Source: Promethearchaeota archaeon
GTDB taxonomy: Archaea > Asgardarchaeota > Lokiarchaeia > Sigynarchaeales > SOKP01
DNA length: 12,257 bases
Direction: 5' to 3'
NCBI GenBank assembly: GCA_014729315.1
Contig: WJKD01000685.1
Coordinates: forward strand, 1-12,257
Shown here: in pieces, positions 6,458-12,257 of the stretch
Position numbering within the stretch: the first letter of the stretch is position 1
Layout of the letters: the number at the start of each line of letters is the position of its first letter
Translations under genes and position numbers: made by a program
Notes under the pieces: generated by a model
What the model was told of the DNA's origin: nothing
What the model saw: the letters and a program-made list of their open reading frames with translations, nothing else
Database searches by the model: none

Positions 6458-6790
6458 TTAATTTTTAGGTTCTAAAACCATACTCCAAATTGTCAGATTA
6501 GTATTAGGTAATTTCGTTTTTTCCAACAATTTAAAATCCAATTTTCTTAGAAATAAACTAATTTCTTCCTTAAAGGTTTGCCCATAAAAAGGGGATTTAT
6601 TAAATCTGGGATCTTTTAAGAAAGAATTTAATAATGCTTTTCCTAGTCCTTTTCTTTGACTTTTTGGTTCTACTGCAAGAGGACCTATGTGCCAGTGTTT
6701 TTCTTGCATATGTTTTTTTTGTAATTCTGATAAAAAAGAATCGGCATAAATTGCACGTTTAAAAGCATCAAGATTCAGTTTAAAGGGCAA
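6458..6790 (-). CDS. GNAT acetyltransferase, surviving C-terminal frame
   Basis: From a TTG at 6790 this frame gives 110 residues, containing the acetyl-CoA site of a GNAT: HIGPLAVEPKSQRKGLGKAL, with the Q-R-K-G-L-G loop at residues 45-50, followed by the C-terminal strands (LFLRKLDFKLLEKTKL, LTIWSMVLEP). It lacks the N-terminal strands that complete the fold, and the TTG lies in the middle of homologous-looking sequence. It is better seen as the downstream part of the interrupted gene at 6458-7090 than as an independent gene. The open frame itself reaches back to 6907 in continuous coding-like sequence, without a better start. If translated alone it is unlikely to be active. Confidence 0.55.
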   Translation of the reverse strand: MPFKLNLDAFKRAIYADSFLSELQKKHMQEKHWHIGPLAVEPKSQRKGLGKALLNSFLKDPRFNKSPFYGQTFKEEISLFLRKLDFKLLEKTKLPNTNLTIWSMVLEPKN

Positions 6791-7090
6791 TAAAAGCCCT
6801 CCACATTTGACTTTTTTCCATAAATTTATTTTTTTTTCAGAATTTATCCCACCAATAAACCCTTTAAAATCTGACGAAGCAAAAACTATTCCGTACTTAA
6901 AGATAAGCTATAATCTGAATTTTGATAACGCTATAAGATATTTACAAAAATCCTCTTCATTAGATTTATGGAAAAAATATTTTATAGGGGGGAAGTTTTC
7001 GTAGGCGTTTATAAAAACAGCTAATAGTCTATTGAATTTTTTTTTATTAAAGCATTTTATTTGTCTTATATTTAAATTTTCACATTCCAG
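6458..7090 (-). pseudogene. Full-length GNAT acetyltransferase gene interrupted by one in-frame TAG
   Basis: Upstream of the 110-residue frame, the same reading frame continues: FKYGIVFASSDFKGFIGGIN, then a TAG at 6910-6908, then without a shift ...NEEDFCKYLIALSKFRL, KKKFNRLLAVFINAYENFPP and LNIRQIK, back to about 7090. Joined, this is about 210 residues in normal GNAT order: first strand (LNIRQIK), N-terminal helices (FNRLLAVFINAYE, then FCKYLIALSKF), central strands (YGIVFASSDFKGFIGGI), acetyl-CoA loop, C-terminus. The only break is TAG between FRL and LIF. No ATG, GTG or TTG begins the frame; a CTG at 7090-7088 lies about 10 bases after AGGTGA and may be a decayed or unusual start. A further in-frame TAA lies at 7117-7115. 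Most simply a young pseudogene; amber readthrough is the alternative. Confidence 0.7.
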
Positions 7091-7355
7091 CTTAAAAATC
7101 TCACCTAATCTAGATTAACTATTATATCTAGAAGAACCATATTTGATCCATTAAGATTTAAGTTTACCAACTTTCAGTCTTATACTTATTAACTATTTAA
7201 TGCTCCTATCAACTTAATTATTTCTCTTAAATTCTTTAGCAGATATATAAAGTTAATCAATTAGTATTTTCATATCTTTCCTTTTCTTATGTAAACTTAC
7301 ACAAATTATAAGTAGAGATTATTTATATTTTGCTACATTATTTTTACCTGGGACT
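7091..7355. other. AT-rich intergenic region with a promoter for the Fe-S gene
   Basis: No coding frame is seen. A short inverted repeat TCTAGAT/ATCTAGA (7109-7115 and 7126-7132) lies just before the GNAT remains on the minus strand. On the plus strand, ATTTATATTT (7321-7330) is a TATA-like box about 26-35 bases before the ATG at 7356, consistent with a very short leader for the Fe-S gene. Confidence 0.4.
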
Positions 7356-7688
7356 ATGATTAGCAAACAAAAGGAATATCGAATTCTTATCGTAAATCCG
7401 AAACGCTGTGTGGACTGCGAAGCGTGCATGGACATCTGCGCTTTTGTTCACAACCGAGATTATATCCCTTTAGTAAATCGGGTGATAGGGAAGCGCGAAA
7501 GAGTAGAGGAGGAATGGGCTATCGGATGCGATCTCTGTCTGGGTATGAAAGACAAATATGTAAACGATAAAGAAGAAAAGGAACCTCAATGCGTTGTAGC
7601 TTGTCCTGCAAAAGCGCTATTTATTGGAACAATACCTGCTCTTAAAAACGAATCTCGAAACCAGGCAATTAGACGGATTTTTGGATAA
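7356..7688 (+). CDS. 4Fe-4S dicluster ferredoxin-type electron-transfer protein
   Basis: A soluble 110-residue protein with eight cysteines in two groups. The first is Cys18, Cys21, Cys24, Cys28 (CVDCEACMDIC). The second is Cys58 and Cys61 (GCDLC), then Cys79 and Cys83 (QCVVACPAKAL). Residues around 62-77 form a charged loop that separates the two halves of the second group. This pattern predicts two [4Fe-4S] clusters and resembles the small Fe-S subunits that accompany molybdopterin or tungsten oxidoreductases (HycB/DmsB-like or AOR-linked). The catalytic partner is not in the window; the nearest candidates are the flavin reductase and the URO-D-like protein. It is probably leaderless or nearly so, judging from the TATA-like box. 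The gap of 128 bases to the next gene, with its own TATA-like box, suggests separate transcription. Confidence 0.92.
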   Translation: MISKQKEYRILIVNPKRCVDCEACMDICAFVHNRDYIPLVNRVIGKRERVEEEWAIGCDLCLGMKDKYVNDKEEKEPQCVVACPAKALFIGTIPALKNESRNQAIRRIFG

Positions 7689-7764
7689 TTGTCGAATTTT
7701 CTATGAGCGAGCTCTTTTTTCTTATTTCTGAAATTTAAAATCTTCTCGAAGCGATCAAGAAAGT

Positions 7765-7773
7765 ATTTTAAAT
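7765..7773 (+). promoter_or_regulatory. TATA-like box for the ATC-hydrolase-like gene
   Basis: TTTTAAATA about 45-52 bases before the ATG at 7817. Transcription would begin near 7795, giving a leader of about 20 bases. No Shine-Dalgarno sequence is present; a nested ATG-ATC-TAA precedes the start codon. Confidence 0.3.
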
Positions 7774-7816
7774 AAGCAGATTAAATTATTTCAGAAAAAC
7801 TAAAAGTATGATCTAA

Positions 7817-8368
7817 ATGAATGATTTAAAAAGGGAAAAGGAAATTGGAATTGATTTTGATTATTTAGACGATGTTCTCGAAAAGAAAAAGCAAGTTGGA
7901 GATAAATACCAAACACCCGGGTTTGGACTCGCTGCTCAGTTGTTTTGCAGTATAGCAAAATTCTTAGTTGATGAAATAGGCGAGGAAAGAGCAGAAAAAC
8001 TGCTGAGAAAAGCAGTCGAATATTTCGGAAAAGAAAGAGGGAAGCGAATAGCGGAACGAGTTAAATCTGCCAGGGCACAACTCACTTTTAAAAATTGGTT
8101 GATATATACTGATATAGACTCGGTTAACTTCCGGCCTGTGCCAAGCGTGAAAGAAGGTGATTTCATCGCAAAAGTAAAACACTGCTCCTTTTTCAACGCA
8201 GCAAAGGAATGGGGGCTCGAAAGGTACGCTAAATATTATTGCAATTACGTTGATTACAAAATTCTTGAAGGATATAATCCAAATATTAAACTCGTCTTAG
8301 ACAACCGGTTTGAAACTGGAAAAAGACGGTGCACCTTCCGCTATATTATGAAGGATTCAAACAAATAA
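7817..8368 (+). CDS. L-2-amino-thiazoline-4-carboxylate hydrolase-like protein
   Basis: A soluble 183-residue protein matching the ATC-hydrolase-like domain family. Visible signatures are a helical first half (KLLRKAVEYFGKERGKRIAERV, about 61-82), then HCSFFNAAKEWGLERYAKYY, the YCNYVDYKILEGYNP block (141-155, with Cys142, Asp146, Tyr153, Asn154, Pro155) and a final TGKRRCTFRYI with Cys172. The named enzyme opens the thiazoline ring to S-carbamoyl-cysteine on the way to L-cysteine in some Pseudomonas. Most family members, however, are anaerobe and archaeal proteins of unknown role with paired cysteines, found near Fe-S proteins. The Fe-S gene 128 bases upstream fits that pattern, so a redox- or metal-linked role is as likely as the named reaction. 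Confidence 0.82.
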   Translation: MNDLKREKEIGIDFDYLDDVLEKKKQVGDKYQTPGFGLAAQLFCSIAKFLVDEIGEERAEKLLRKAVEYFGKERGKRIAERVKSARAQLTFKNWLIYTDIDSVNFRPVPSVKEGDFIAKVKHCSFFNAAKEWGLERYAKYYCNYVDYKILEGYNPNIKLVLDNRFETGKRRCTFRYIMKDSNK

Positions 8369-8416
8369 ATTCCAAATTTCTCGGTATGTGGACGCTTGAG
8401 TTGTACGCATTATATA

Positions 8417-8605
8417 CTATAATTTATTTTTTAGTATTTCTCTTCTTTTTTTTAGAACCTCGCGACGGACTTCATCCTTCAATAGTTCTTGTTCTTCTAT
8501 AAAGTTAGGATTTTCCATATTAGCTTTCATATTAGCTGCCATAGCTTCAGCAGTATCCTTTGCAGAATGATCCTTTTTGAAGTTTTCTTCTTTTTTCTCT
8601 GACAA
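8417..8605 (-). CDS. Small highly charged helical protein, unknown function
   Basis: A 62-residue protein dominated by Lys and Glu (MSEKKEENFKKDHSAKDTAE...), with an internal Ala/Met stretch AEAMAANMKANMENPNF, ending in a basic coiled coil (RREVLKKRREILKNKL). It has no cysteine and no membrane segment. The start is supported by TGAGGA six to ten bases before the ATG at 8605. The stop is TAG. It faces the ATC-hydrolase-like gene (convergent, 48 bases apart) and lies 151 bases after the flavin reductase on the same strand. I do not recognise the family; a nucleic-acid- or protein-binding accessory role is guesswork. Confidence 0.6.
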   Translation of the reverse strand: MSEKKEENFKKDHSAKDTAEAMAANMKANMENPNFIEEQELLKDEVRREVLKKRREILKNKL

Positions 8606-8756
8606 TACAATTCCTCATAAAATTATGTTATCATCTTCTATAGGAATGAACTACAATAAAAAATTTTCAAAAAAAATCAGTTTGAATTCATTTATTCATA
8701 TATAGATGTTAGGTTGGAGTCTAAAGAAAAAGAAATATAAGAAAATGTGGAGCGGT

Positions 8757-9311
8757 TTAGGATTTTAGGGAAAAACCCTGCTTTCCCACTGGGTTTTCTC
8801 GTAAACTATAATAATTGCGTGCGATATAAGCTATTTGATCTTGCTTCGTAGGAACAATTTTACCGTTTTCTATTATTTCTTGGTCAACATCCACCGCTAA
8901 AACTTCTCCAAAATAAATGTGATGCGTACCCTTTATCATCTTATCTATTAAATGGCATTCTATATTTATTGGAAACTCCTTAATGATTGGAACACCGACT
9001 TTCTGAGCCTTTTCTCTCGTGAGACCTAATTCCTTCCATTTATCAACTTTTTTACCCGTTCTGGTGCCACAAAAGTCTATGTGACGAGCTTGTGCCGTGA
9101 ACGGTACATTTATGACGTATTCTTTTGTATCTTCTATTAAGGAATGGGAAAATCTTGAAGGGCGTATCGAAATCGACATCACTGGTGGTTCAGATACTAC
9201 TCTTGCGACCCACGCTAATGTAATAAGATTTGATTTTTCCCAATCACCCACCGAGATGACGACTGCTGGAGAAACTATGGGGGTTGTTGAGTTATCAATT
9301 TGAACTTTCAT
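8757..9311 (-). CDS. Flavin reductase family (FMN-binding split barrel) protein
   Basis: A 184-residue protein with the flavin-reductase-like split-barrel signatures: TPIVSPAVVISVGDWEKSN, NLITLAWVARVVSEPPVMSIS (28-48, the 'N.xT.AW...S.PP' block that binds FMN phosphate), IRPSRFSHSLI, EYVINVPF (64-71) and FCGTRTGKKVDKW (80-92). This subfamily of about 180-190 residues is common in anaerobic archaea and bacteria, as flavoredoxin-like carriers or NAD(P)H:FMN reductases. The final third (HHIYFGEVLAVDVDQ) closes the barrel. It is divergent from the URO-D-like gene across 168 bases, so the two may be co-regulated. No good Shine-Dalgarno sequence precedes the ATG at 9311. The electron partner could be the Fe-S protein at 7356, which is inference. 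Confidence 0.93.
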   Translation of the reverse strand: MKVQIDNSTTPIVSPAVVISVGDWEKSNLITLAWVARVVSEPPVMSISIRPSRFSHSLIEDTKEYVINVPFTAQARHIDFCGTRTGKKVDKWKELGLTREKAQKVGVPIIKEFPINIECHLIDKMIKGTHHIYFGEVLAVDVDQEIIENGKIVPTKQDQIAYIARNYYSLRENPVGKQGFSLKS

Positions 9312-9459
9312 GGAGATAAGTTAATGTCTATTGACAAAAAAAATTTATGGTCTTCGTTTTTATCTTCAGCTATTTCTAATTTAACTATTATTCAATATGA
9401 AAATTAAAGAATAATTAAGGTTTTCATTTAATTTGAATTAAAAAATATGATCTTATCTT

Positions 9460-9467
9460 AAGGAGGT
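9460..9467 (+). promoter_or_regulatory. Strong Shine-Dalgarno deciding the TTG start of the URO-D-like gene
   Basis: AAGGAGGT, complementary to the 16S tail, lies 12-13 bases before TTG at 9480. There is no ATG near, so it supports the non-ATG start for this gene. Confidence 0.7.
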
Positions 9468-9479
9468 TATATTCTCTTA

Positions 9480-10562
9480 TTGATATACAATATCATTTCA
9501 AATACGGAATTCTCGTCTAAGTGGAAAGTTTATAACGCAGGTTGGGATTATCGGAAGATTAAGATAAGTGATCCATTGTTGCGCATCGAGATGATTAATA
9601 AGCTTAACTTGGAATTACATAAACAATTTCCCGAAGTTTACAAAAAAAAGAAAAGAAAAATACAAGTAAATCTTGGTGAATTTGGTGTAACTACTATGCC
9701 CCGACTGTTTGGATGCGAAATAAAATATTCAAGAGAAGTAGAACCTTGGGGTTTGCCGATAATACCCGAAAAACTCGAACCAATGAAATTAAAGGTCCCA
9801 AATATCGAAGATGGTCTTTTATGGTTGGCAGAAGAATATGACAAAATTCGGGATGCATATGGTCGAAAGATACAAGTTCTAATACCAGATATGCAAGGTC
9901 CGATGAATATTGCCTATAAATTATGCGGCGATCGTTTTTTCCAATTCATTGGAATCAAATCAAAAAAAGAAATAGGTCATCATATAATGCAAGTAGTTAC
10001 TGAGACCTACATACAAGCATATCAGTGGATCAAGAAGCTTTTAAAACAAAAACCTCAAAAAACTTTTATAGTATCAGAGTGTACTTCCTATTTTGTTAGT
10101 CCCCAATTATTCGAAGAATTTAATTTAAAATACGATATTAAAGCTGCAAAACAGCTTGGACCAATCTTCGTTCACTCATGTGGATTAACAGAAAATAGAA
10201 AAATTGAATTGTTTACTAAACTTCCTGGACTCATGGGTGCTGAATTAGGATATGGCTCAGATTTAAAATATGCTCGAAGGACCTTGATACTTAAAACAAA
10301 CAAAGAAGAAAAACCTTTACTAATTATCGCTCGAATTGATCCACGAGATATGTTTAACTTATCTGATAAAGAAATAAAAGAAAGAATTAATAAATTAATC
10401 TGCCAAGCTGCCGATGGTCCTTTGATGATTTCAGTATTAGGTATTCCCTATAAAACTCCAAAGGAAAATGTTATTACTTTTCATAAAACTTGCGAAGAAT
10501 ACAATGATAAAATTCGAACTGATTTATCCCAAAAATCTTTTAAGAGAGGGAGTAAAGTCTGA
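9480..10562 (+). CDS. Uroporphyrinogen-decarboxylase-fold protein (URO-D/MtaA-like)
   Basis: A 360-residue TIM-barrel protein starting at TTG, behind a strong Shine-Dalgarno sequence. Segments typical of the URO-D/MtaA superfamily are RPLFG-like MPRLFGCE (73-80), IPDMQGPMNIAYKLCG (135-150), TETYIQAYQWIKKLL, SECTSYFVSPQLFEEF (199-214) and PIFVHSCGLTEN (228-239). The HSC (His232, Cys234) matches the zinc-ligand 'HxC' of methylcobalamin:CoM methyltransferases, rather than true heme-pathway URO-D. Such homologues serve in corrinoid methyl transfer or O-demethylation. No corrinoid protein or methyltransferase partner is in the window, so the substrate is open. It ends with TGA and is isolated from other plus-strand genes. 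Confidence 0.85.
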   Translation: MIYNIISNTEFSSKWKVYNAGWDYRKIKISDPLLRIEMINKLNLELHKQFPEVYKKKKRKIQVNLGEFGVTTMPRLFGCEIKYSREVEPWGLPIIPEKLEPMKLKVPNIEDGLLWLAEEYDKIRDAYGRKIQVLIPDMQGPMNIAYKLCGDRFFQFIGIKSKKEIGHHIMQVVTETYIQAYQWIKKLLKQKPQKTFIVSECTSYFVSPQLFEEFNLKYDIKAAKQLGPIFVHSCGLTENRKIELFTKLPGLMGAELGYGSDLKYARRTLILKTNKEEKPLLIIARIDPRDMFNLSDKEIKERINKLICQAADGPLMISVLGIPYKTPKENVITFHKTCEEYNDKIRTDLSQKSFKRGSKV

Positions 10563-10736
10563 AATAGAGAATTGTTACTTATAAATCATTTTAAAGTCAA
10601 ATCTGACTCGTATATAAAAAAATAATAAAAAAAAAGTAAGGTTCAATAACAATCGTAAAAAATTCTTTGCTTACCTACTAATTATTATTTACTACTTTAT
10701 GTTTTGTTGTATTTATTGGATTCTTTAATACATTAC
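10563..10736. terminator. Convergent intergenic region, weak terminator signals
   Basis: It separates the URO-D-like and cold-shock genes, which converge. AGTCA/TGACT (10595-10599 and 10604-10608) forms a small perfect hairpin with a 4-base loop behind the URO-D-like stop. On the minus strand, a run of six T's at about 10660-10665 lies downstream of the cold-shock stop. No other gene is seen. Confidence 0.3.
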
Positions 10737-11003
10737 TTAGAAGCGATAATTACGTTTGCCGCCTCTATTATATGGATTATATTGCTTTGGGGCTTTTTCA
10801 GTTATGACCACATCACTTGCTTGTGGACCTTTCTTCCCTTGGACAATTTCGAATTCGACTTTATCGTTTTCGTTTAAAGACTTATATTCGTCGTCGTCTC
10901 CAGAGATAGCAGTGTAATGAACAAATACATCTTCGCCCTCTTCAGAATTTATAAATCCATAGCCTTTTCGGCTATTAAACCATTTTACAGTTCCTTTTAC
11001 CAT
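10737..11003 (-). CDS. Cold-shock domain protein (CspA-like)
   Basis: An 88-residue single-stranded nucleic-acid-binding OB-fold protein. It begins [18 protein letters not shown] with RNP1 (KGYGFI, 13-18) and continues [12 protein letters not shown] with RNP2 (VFVHY, 26-30), then GPQASDVVI. After the domain (about residue 68) is a short tail ([17 protein letters not shown]) rich in Arg, Gly, Asn and Tyr, an RNA-binding-like extension absent from the shortest bacterial Csps. It should act as an RNA chaperone in the cytoplasm. Cold-shock proteins are patchy in archaea and suggest a mesophilic or cold-exposed host. A TATA-like box on the minus strand at 11080-11071 predicts a leader of about 45 bases that contains a small hairpin. 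Confidence 0.96.
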   Translation of the reverse strand: MVKGTVKWFNSRKGYGFINSEEGEDVFVHYTAISGDDDEYKSLNENDKVEFEIVQGKKGPQASDVVITEKAPKQYNPYNRGGKRNYRF

Positions 11004-11036
11004 TTTCGGTTACTTTCCTTGTTCTGTTGACTATTC

Positions 11037-11055
11037 ACGCCAGTTTTATGGGCGT
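11037..11055 (-). promoter_or_regulatory. Leader hairpin of the cold-shock gene
   Basis: ACGCC (11037-11041) and GGCGT (11051-11055) are reverse complements with a 9-base loop, 34 bases before the ATG and downstream of the TATA-like box at 11080-11071. It is the only GC-rich stem nearby. Leaders of cold-shock mRNAs in bacteria fold into temperature-responsive structures; a similar role here is inference. Confidence 0.35.
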
Positions 11056-11100
11056 TTTAACAATTTCTTAATATAAAATTTGTTAAGGTAGTAAGGATTT

Positions 11101-11127
11101 CAAAGATAAAAAACTTTGGTTTTTTTA
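11101..11127 (+). terminator. Hairpin plus T-run, terminator-like
   Basis: CAAAG (11101-11105) and CTTTG (11114-11118) form a short stem with an 8-base loop, followed by a run of T to 11127. It has the form of an intrinsic terminator on the plus strand, but no plus-strand gene lies just upstream, so it may be chance in AT-rich DNA. Confidence 0.3.
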
Positions 11128-11308
11128 TTAATCGTCTGAACGAGATTAAAATTCTAAAAAAGTTCTTAGCGTTGGTAAACGAAAAGCTCTAAAACAAGAA
11201 AAATTTTATCCTATAAATTCTGATCGTAAAAAGACGATAGGATGCATAGAATGTTAATTGCATAATGATATAAATGAAAAAAGAAAATTGGTGATCTTAT
11301 ATAACTAA
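11128..11308. other. Intergenic region with a long inverted repeat before the stop-interrupted frame
   Basis: No gene is seen. ATCCTAT (11208-11214) and ATAGGAT (11237-11243) are exact reverse complements. An inner CGT/ACG pair lies next to the right arm, so RNA from here could fold into a bulged hairpin. Downstream, the sequence changes from AT-rich spacer to the more GC-rich coding-like frame that begins near 11309. Confidence 0.4.
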
Positions 11309-12257
11309 GTATACATTCTTGAAATTCCCGTGTCATTTTCCAGCGATCCTGACGGAAAAACGTTCTACATTTCCGATAAGTTATGCATCAACGGTCGGGC
11401 TACGGTAAGCTTCGCATAAATGGTAGAGGGGCAGGATAATACATTTACGTATCAGCTTACAAGTGATAACAAAATTAAACTGAAGCAATTTATCTTAGAT
11501 AGTTCTAACGCACACTTCGACCAATTTGCCGCCTCTAAGTACGATACTTTATGAGACAAACACGCTCAAATCGCCTACGAAGCCGCCTAATTCTCCTATC
11601 TAGACCAAGACGGAAATTACGAAGTGCTAATCCAACCGGCTATGCTCACCGAGGAAACTCGTAGCTATATCCCCGATGGAAAGAGCCTATACATATTAGA
11701 AGAATTTGAGGGATTTACCCTTTACAACGCAAAAAGTAAGAGATTGAACTATCCAAGCATGGGATTTCTTAGCCTTTTAACTGATTCCGAGAATCCTACG
11801 CCCCTTTGGACAATTGAATCGGAGGCATTGCAAAAACAAGGGTATAAAGAAGTTACTAAGAACGAATTTGCAAGTTTGTTCGAAAACAATAAGTTCGAAT
11901 TATCTGTTGACGACGAAGACTCGTTGAAATTCGCTGCTATGCTCCTTCCAGACGGGAACCTCCTATGTTTTGACAAGAGTAAATCTAACCTGTTTGTGGT
12001 CAGCGGGTTCGAAAAATGCTCGTTTTCTCAGCTAGTTATCGGGAAAAATGCGATTAGCACCTTTTCAAGCGGCACCCTGGACAACTAGATCGCCTTCGAG
12101 AGCGTACTTATAGAGATGGATAGTTCTTCTGCGGCAGCCGGTACTAATAAATTAATTAAATTTTTTGTCCAACTTTCAAAAACGGGATCTGAAATAGGTT
12201 TAGATTATAAAAGCATTCCATTTACGAACTTGAATTTAAACTTCTTAACATCCTCAA
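11309..12257 (+). pseudogene. Long protein-like frame interrupted by four in-frame stops, partial at right edge
   Basis: One plus-strand frame stays protein-like from about 11309 to the right edge (over 310 codons), with TAA at 11417-11419, TGA at 11552-11554, TAA at 11588-11590 and TAG at 12086-12088. Random sequence of this composition would have about four times as many stops. Segments on either side of each stop read smoothly: YILEIPVSFSSDPDGKTF, TVSFA-stop-MVEGQDNTFTYQ, KYDTL-stop-DKHAQIAYEAA-stop-FSYLDQDGNY, GTLDN-stop-IAFESVLIEMD. No frameshift is needed. Bases 11341-11400 and 11521-11580 have about 48% and 45% GC, against about 28% at 10321-10380. It is soluble, acidic and beta-rich in look, with no recognised family. 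Explanations are a nonsense-riddled pseudogene of foreign origin, or a gene from a source with reassigned stops. Confidence 0.7.
11624..12088 (+). CDS. Longest uninterrupted piece of the stop-broken gene, unknown function
   Basis: From a GTG at 11624 to the TAG at 12086-12088 this gives 154 residues without an interruption. It is acidic, soluble and unrecognised, with segments such as YIPDGKSLYILEEFEGFTLY, WTIESEALQKQGYKEVTKNE and DEDSLKFAAMLLPDGNLLCF. The GTG has no ribosome-binding site and lies inside sequence whose coding character continues upstream, so it is not a convincing independent start. It is listed because it would be the default gene call here. Confidence 0.35.
   Translation: MLIQPAMLTEETRSYIPDGKSLYILEEFEGFTLYNAKSKRLNYPSMGFLSLLTDSENPTPLWTIESEALQKQGYKEVTKNEFASLFENNKFELSVDDEDSLKFAAMLLPDGNLLCFDKSKSNLFVVSGFEKCSFSQLVIGKNAISTFSSGTLDN

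Noticed and set aside
6807..7004. Plus-strand frame of 65 codons
   Set aside because: It lies opposite the recognisable GNAT N-terminal half and shows no protein family features.
7109..7132. TCTAGAT/ATCTAGA inverted repeat as a transposon end
   Set aside because: It has short arms, no matching copy elsewhere in the window, no target duplication and no transposase.
9097..9303. Plus-strand 68-codon frame opposite the flavin reductase
   Set aside because: It is a shadow of the flavin reductase N-terminus, which has all family signatures on the minus strand.
1..12257. Genome-wide reassignment of TAG (for example to pyrrolysine)
   Set aside because: The kinase, SnoaL-like and small charged genes end in TAG at the expected protein ends, so TAG works as a stop here. 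Selective readthrough remains possible, but general recoding is not supported.

Overview
The window is AT-rich and reads as archaeal. Several genes have no Shine-Dalgarno sequence but a TATA-like box about 25-30 bases before the start, which suggests leaderless transcripts. Others have a clear GGAGG-type site. The gene set (an Lrp/AsnC regulator, a soluble PAS histidine kinase, CPBP proteases, two-cluster Fe-S protein, ATC-hydrolase-like, URO-D-like and cold-shock proteins, GNATs) would fit an Asgard/Lokiarchaeia-like or other mesophilic uncultured archaeon. That lineage is inference. I saw no rRNA, tRNA, CRISPR array or insertion sequence.

Layout. Bases 1-2056 (minus): histidine kinase, then an intramembrane CPBP protease lacking the last motif-3 residue, then the start of a second CPBP-like protein that runs off the left edge. 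Bases 2057-2741: a divergent intergenic region with unusually good palindromes leads into an Lrp/AsnC gene. Bases 2742-3263: no intact gene, but minus-strand remains of a small membrane protein. Bases 3264-4638 (plus): a Uma2-type nuclease with an odd hydrophobic tail, then a transglutaminase-like Cys-His-Asp protein. Bases 4662-6380 (minus): an Eis-like acetyltransferase followed by a SnoaL/NTF2-like protein. Bases 6458-7090 (minus): a second GNAT gene whose N-terminal half is in the same frame but is cut by one TAG. Bases 7356-8368 (plus): Fe-S protein and ATC-hydrolase-like protein. Bases 8417-9311 (minus): a small charged protein and a flavin reductase. Bases 9480-10562 (plus): a URO-D/MtaA-like protein. 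Bases 10737-11003 (minus): cold-shock protein. Bases 11309-12257 (plus): one protein-like frame of more than 310 codons broken by four in-frame stops (TAA, TGA, TAA, TAG) without any frameshift.

Functional reading. The left half is signalling and membrane proteolysis, the middle is acetyltransfer and accessory genes, and 7.3-10.6 kb is a redox and possibly C1/corrinoid or sulfur-related group. The most striking feature is repeated gene interruption by stop codons, with reading frames kept at two loci (GNAT and right-end gene) and more damaged at a third (2.8-3.1 kb). At least three intact genes (kinase, SnoaL-like, small charged protein) end naturally in TAG, so wholesale recoding is unlikely. 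Either these are young pseudogenes or selective readthrough/recoding occurs.
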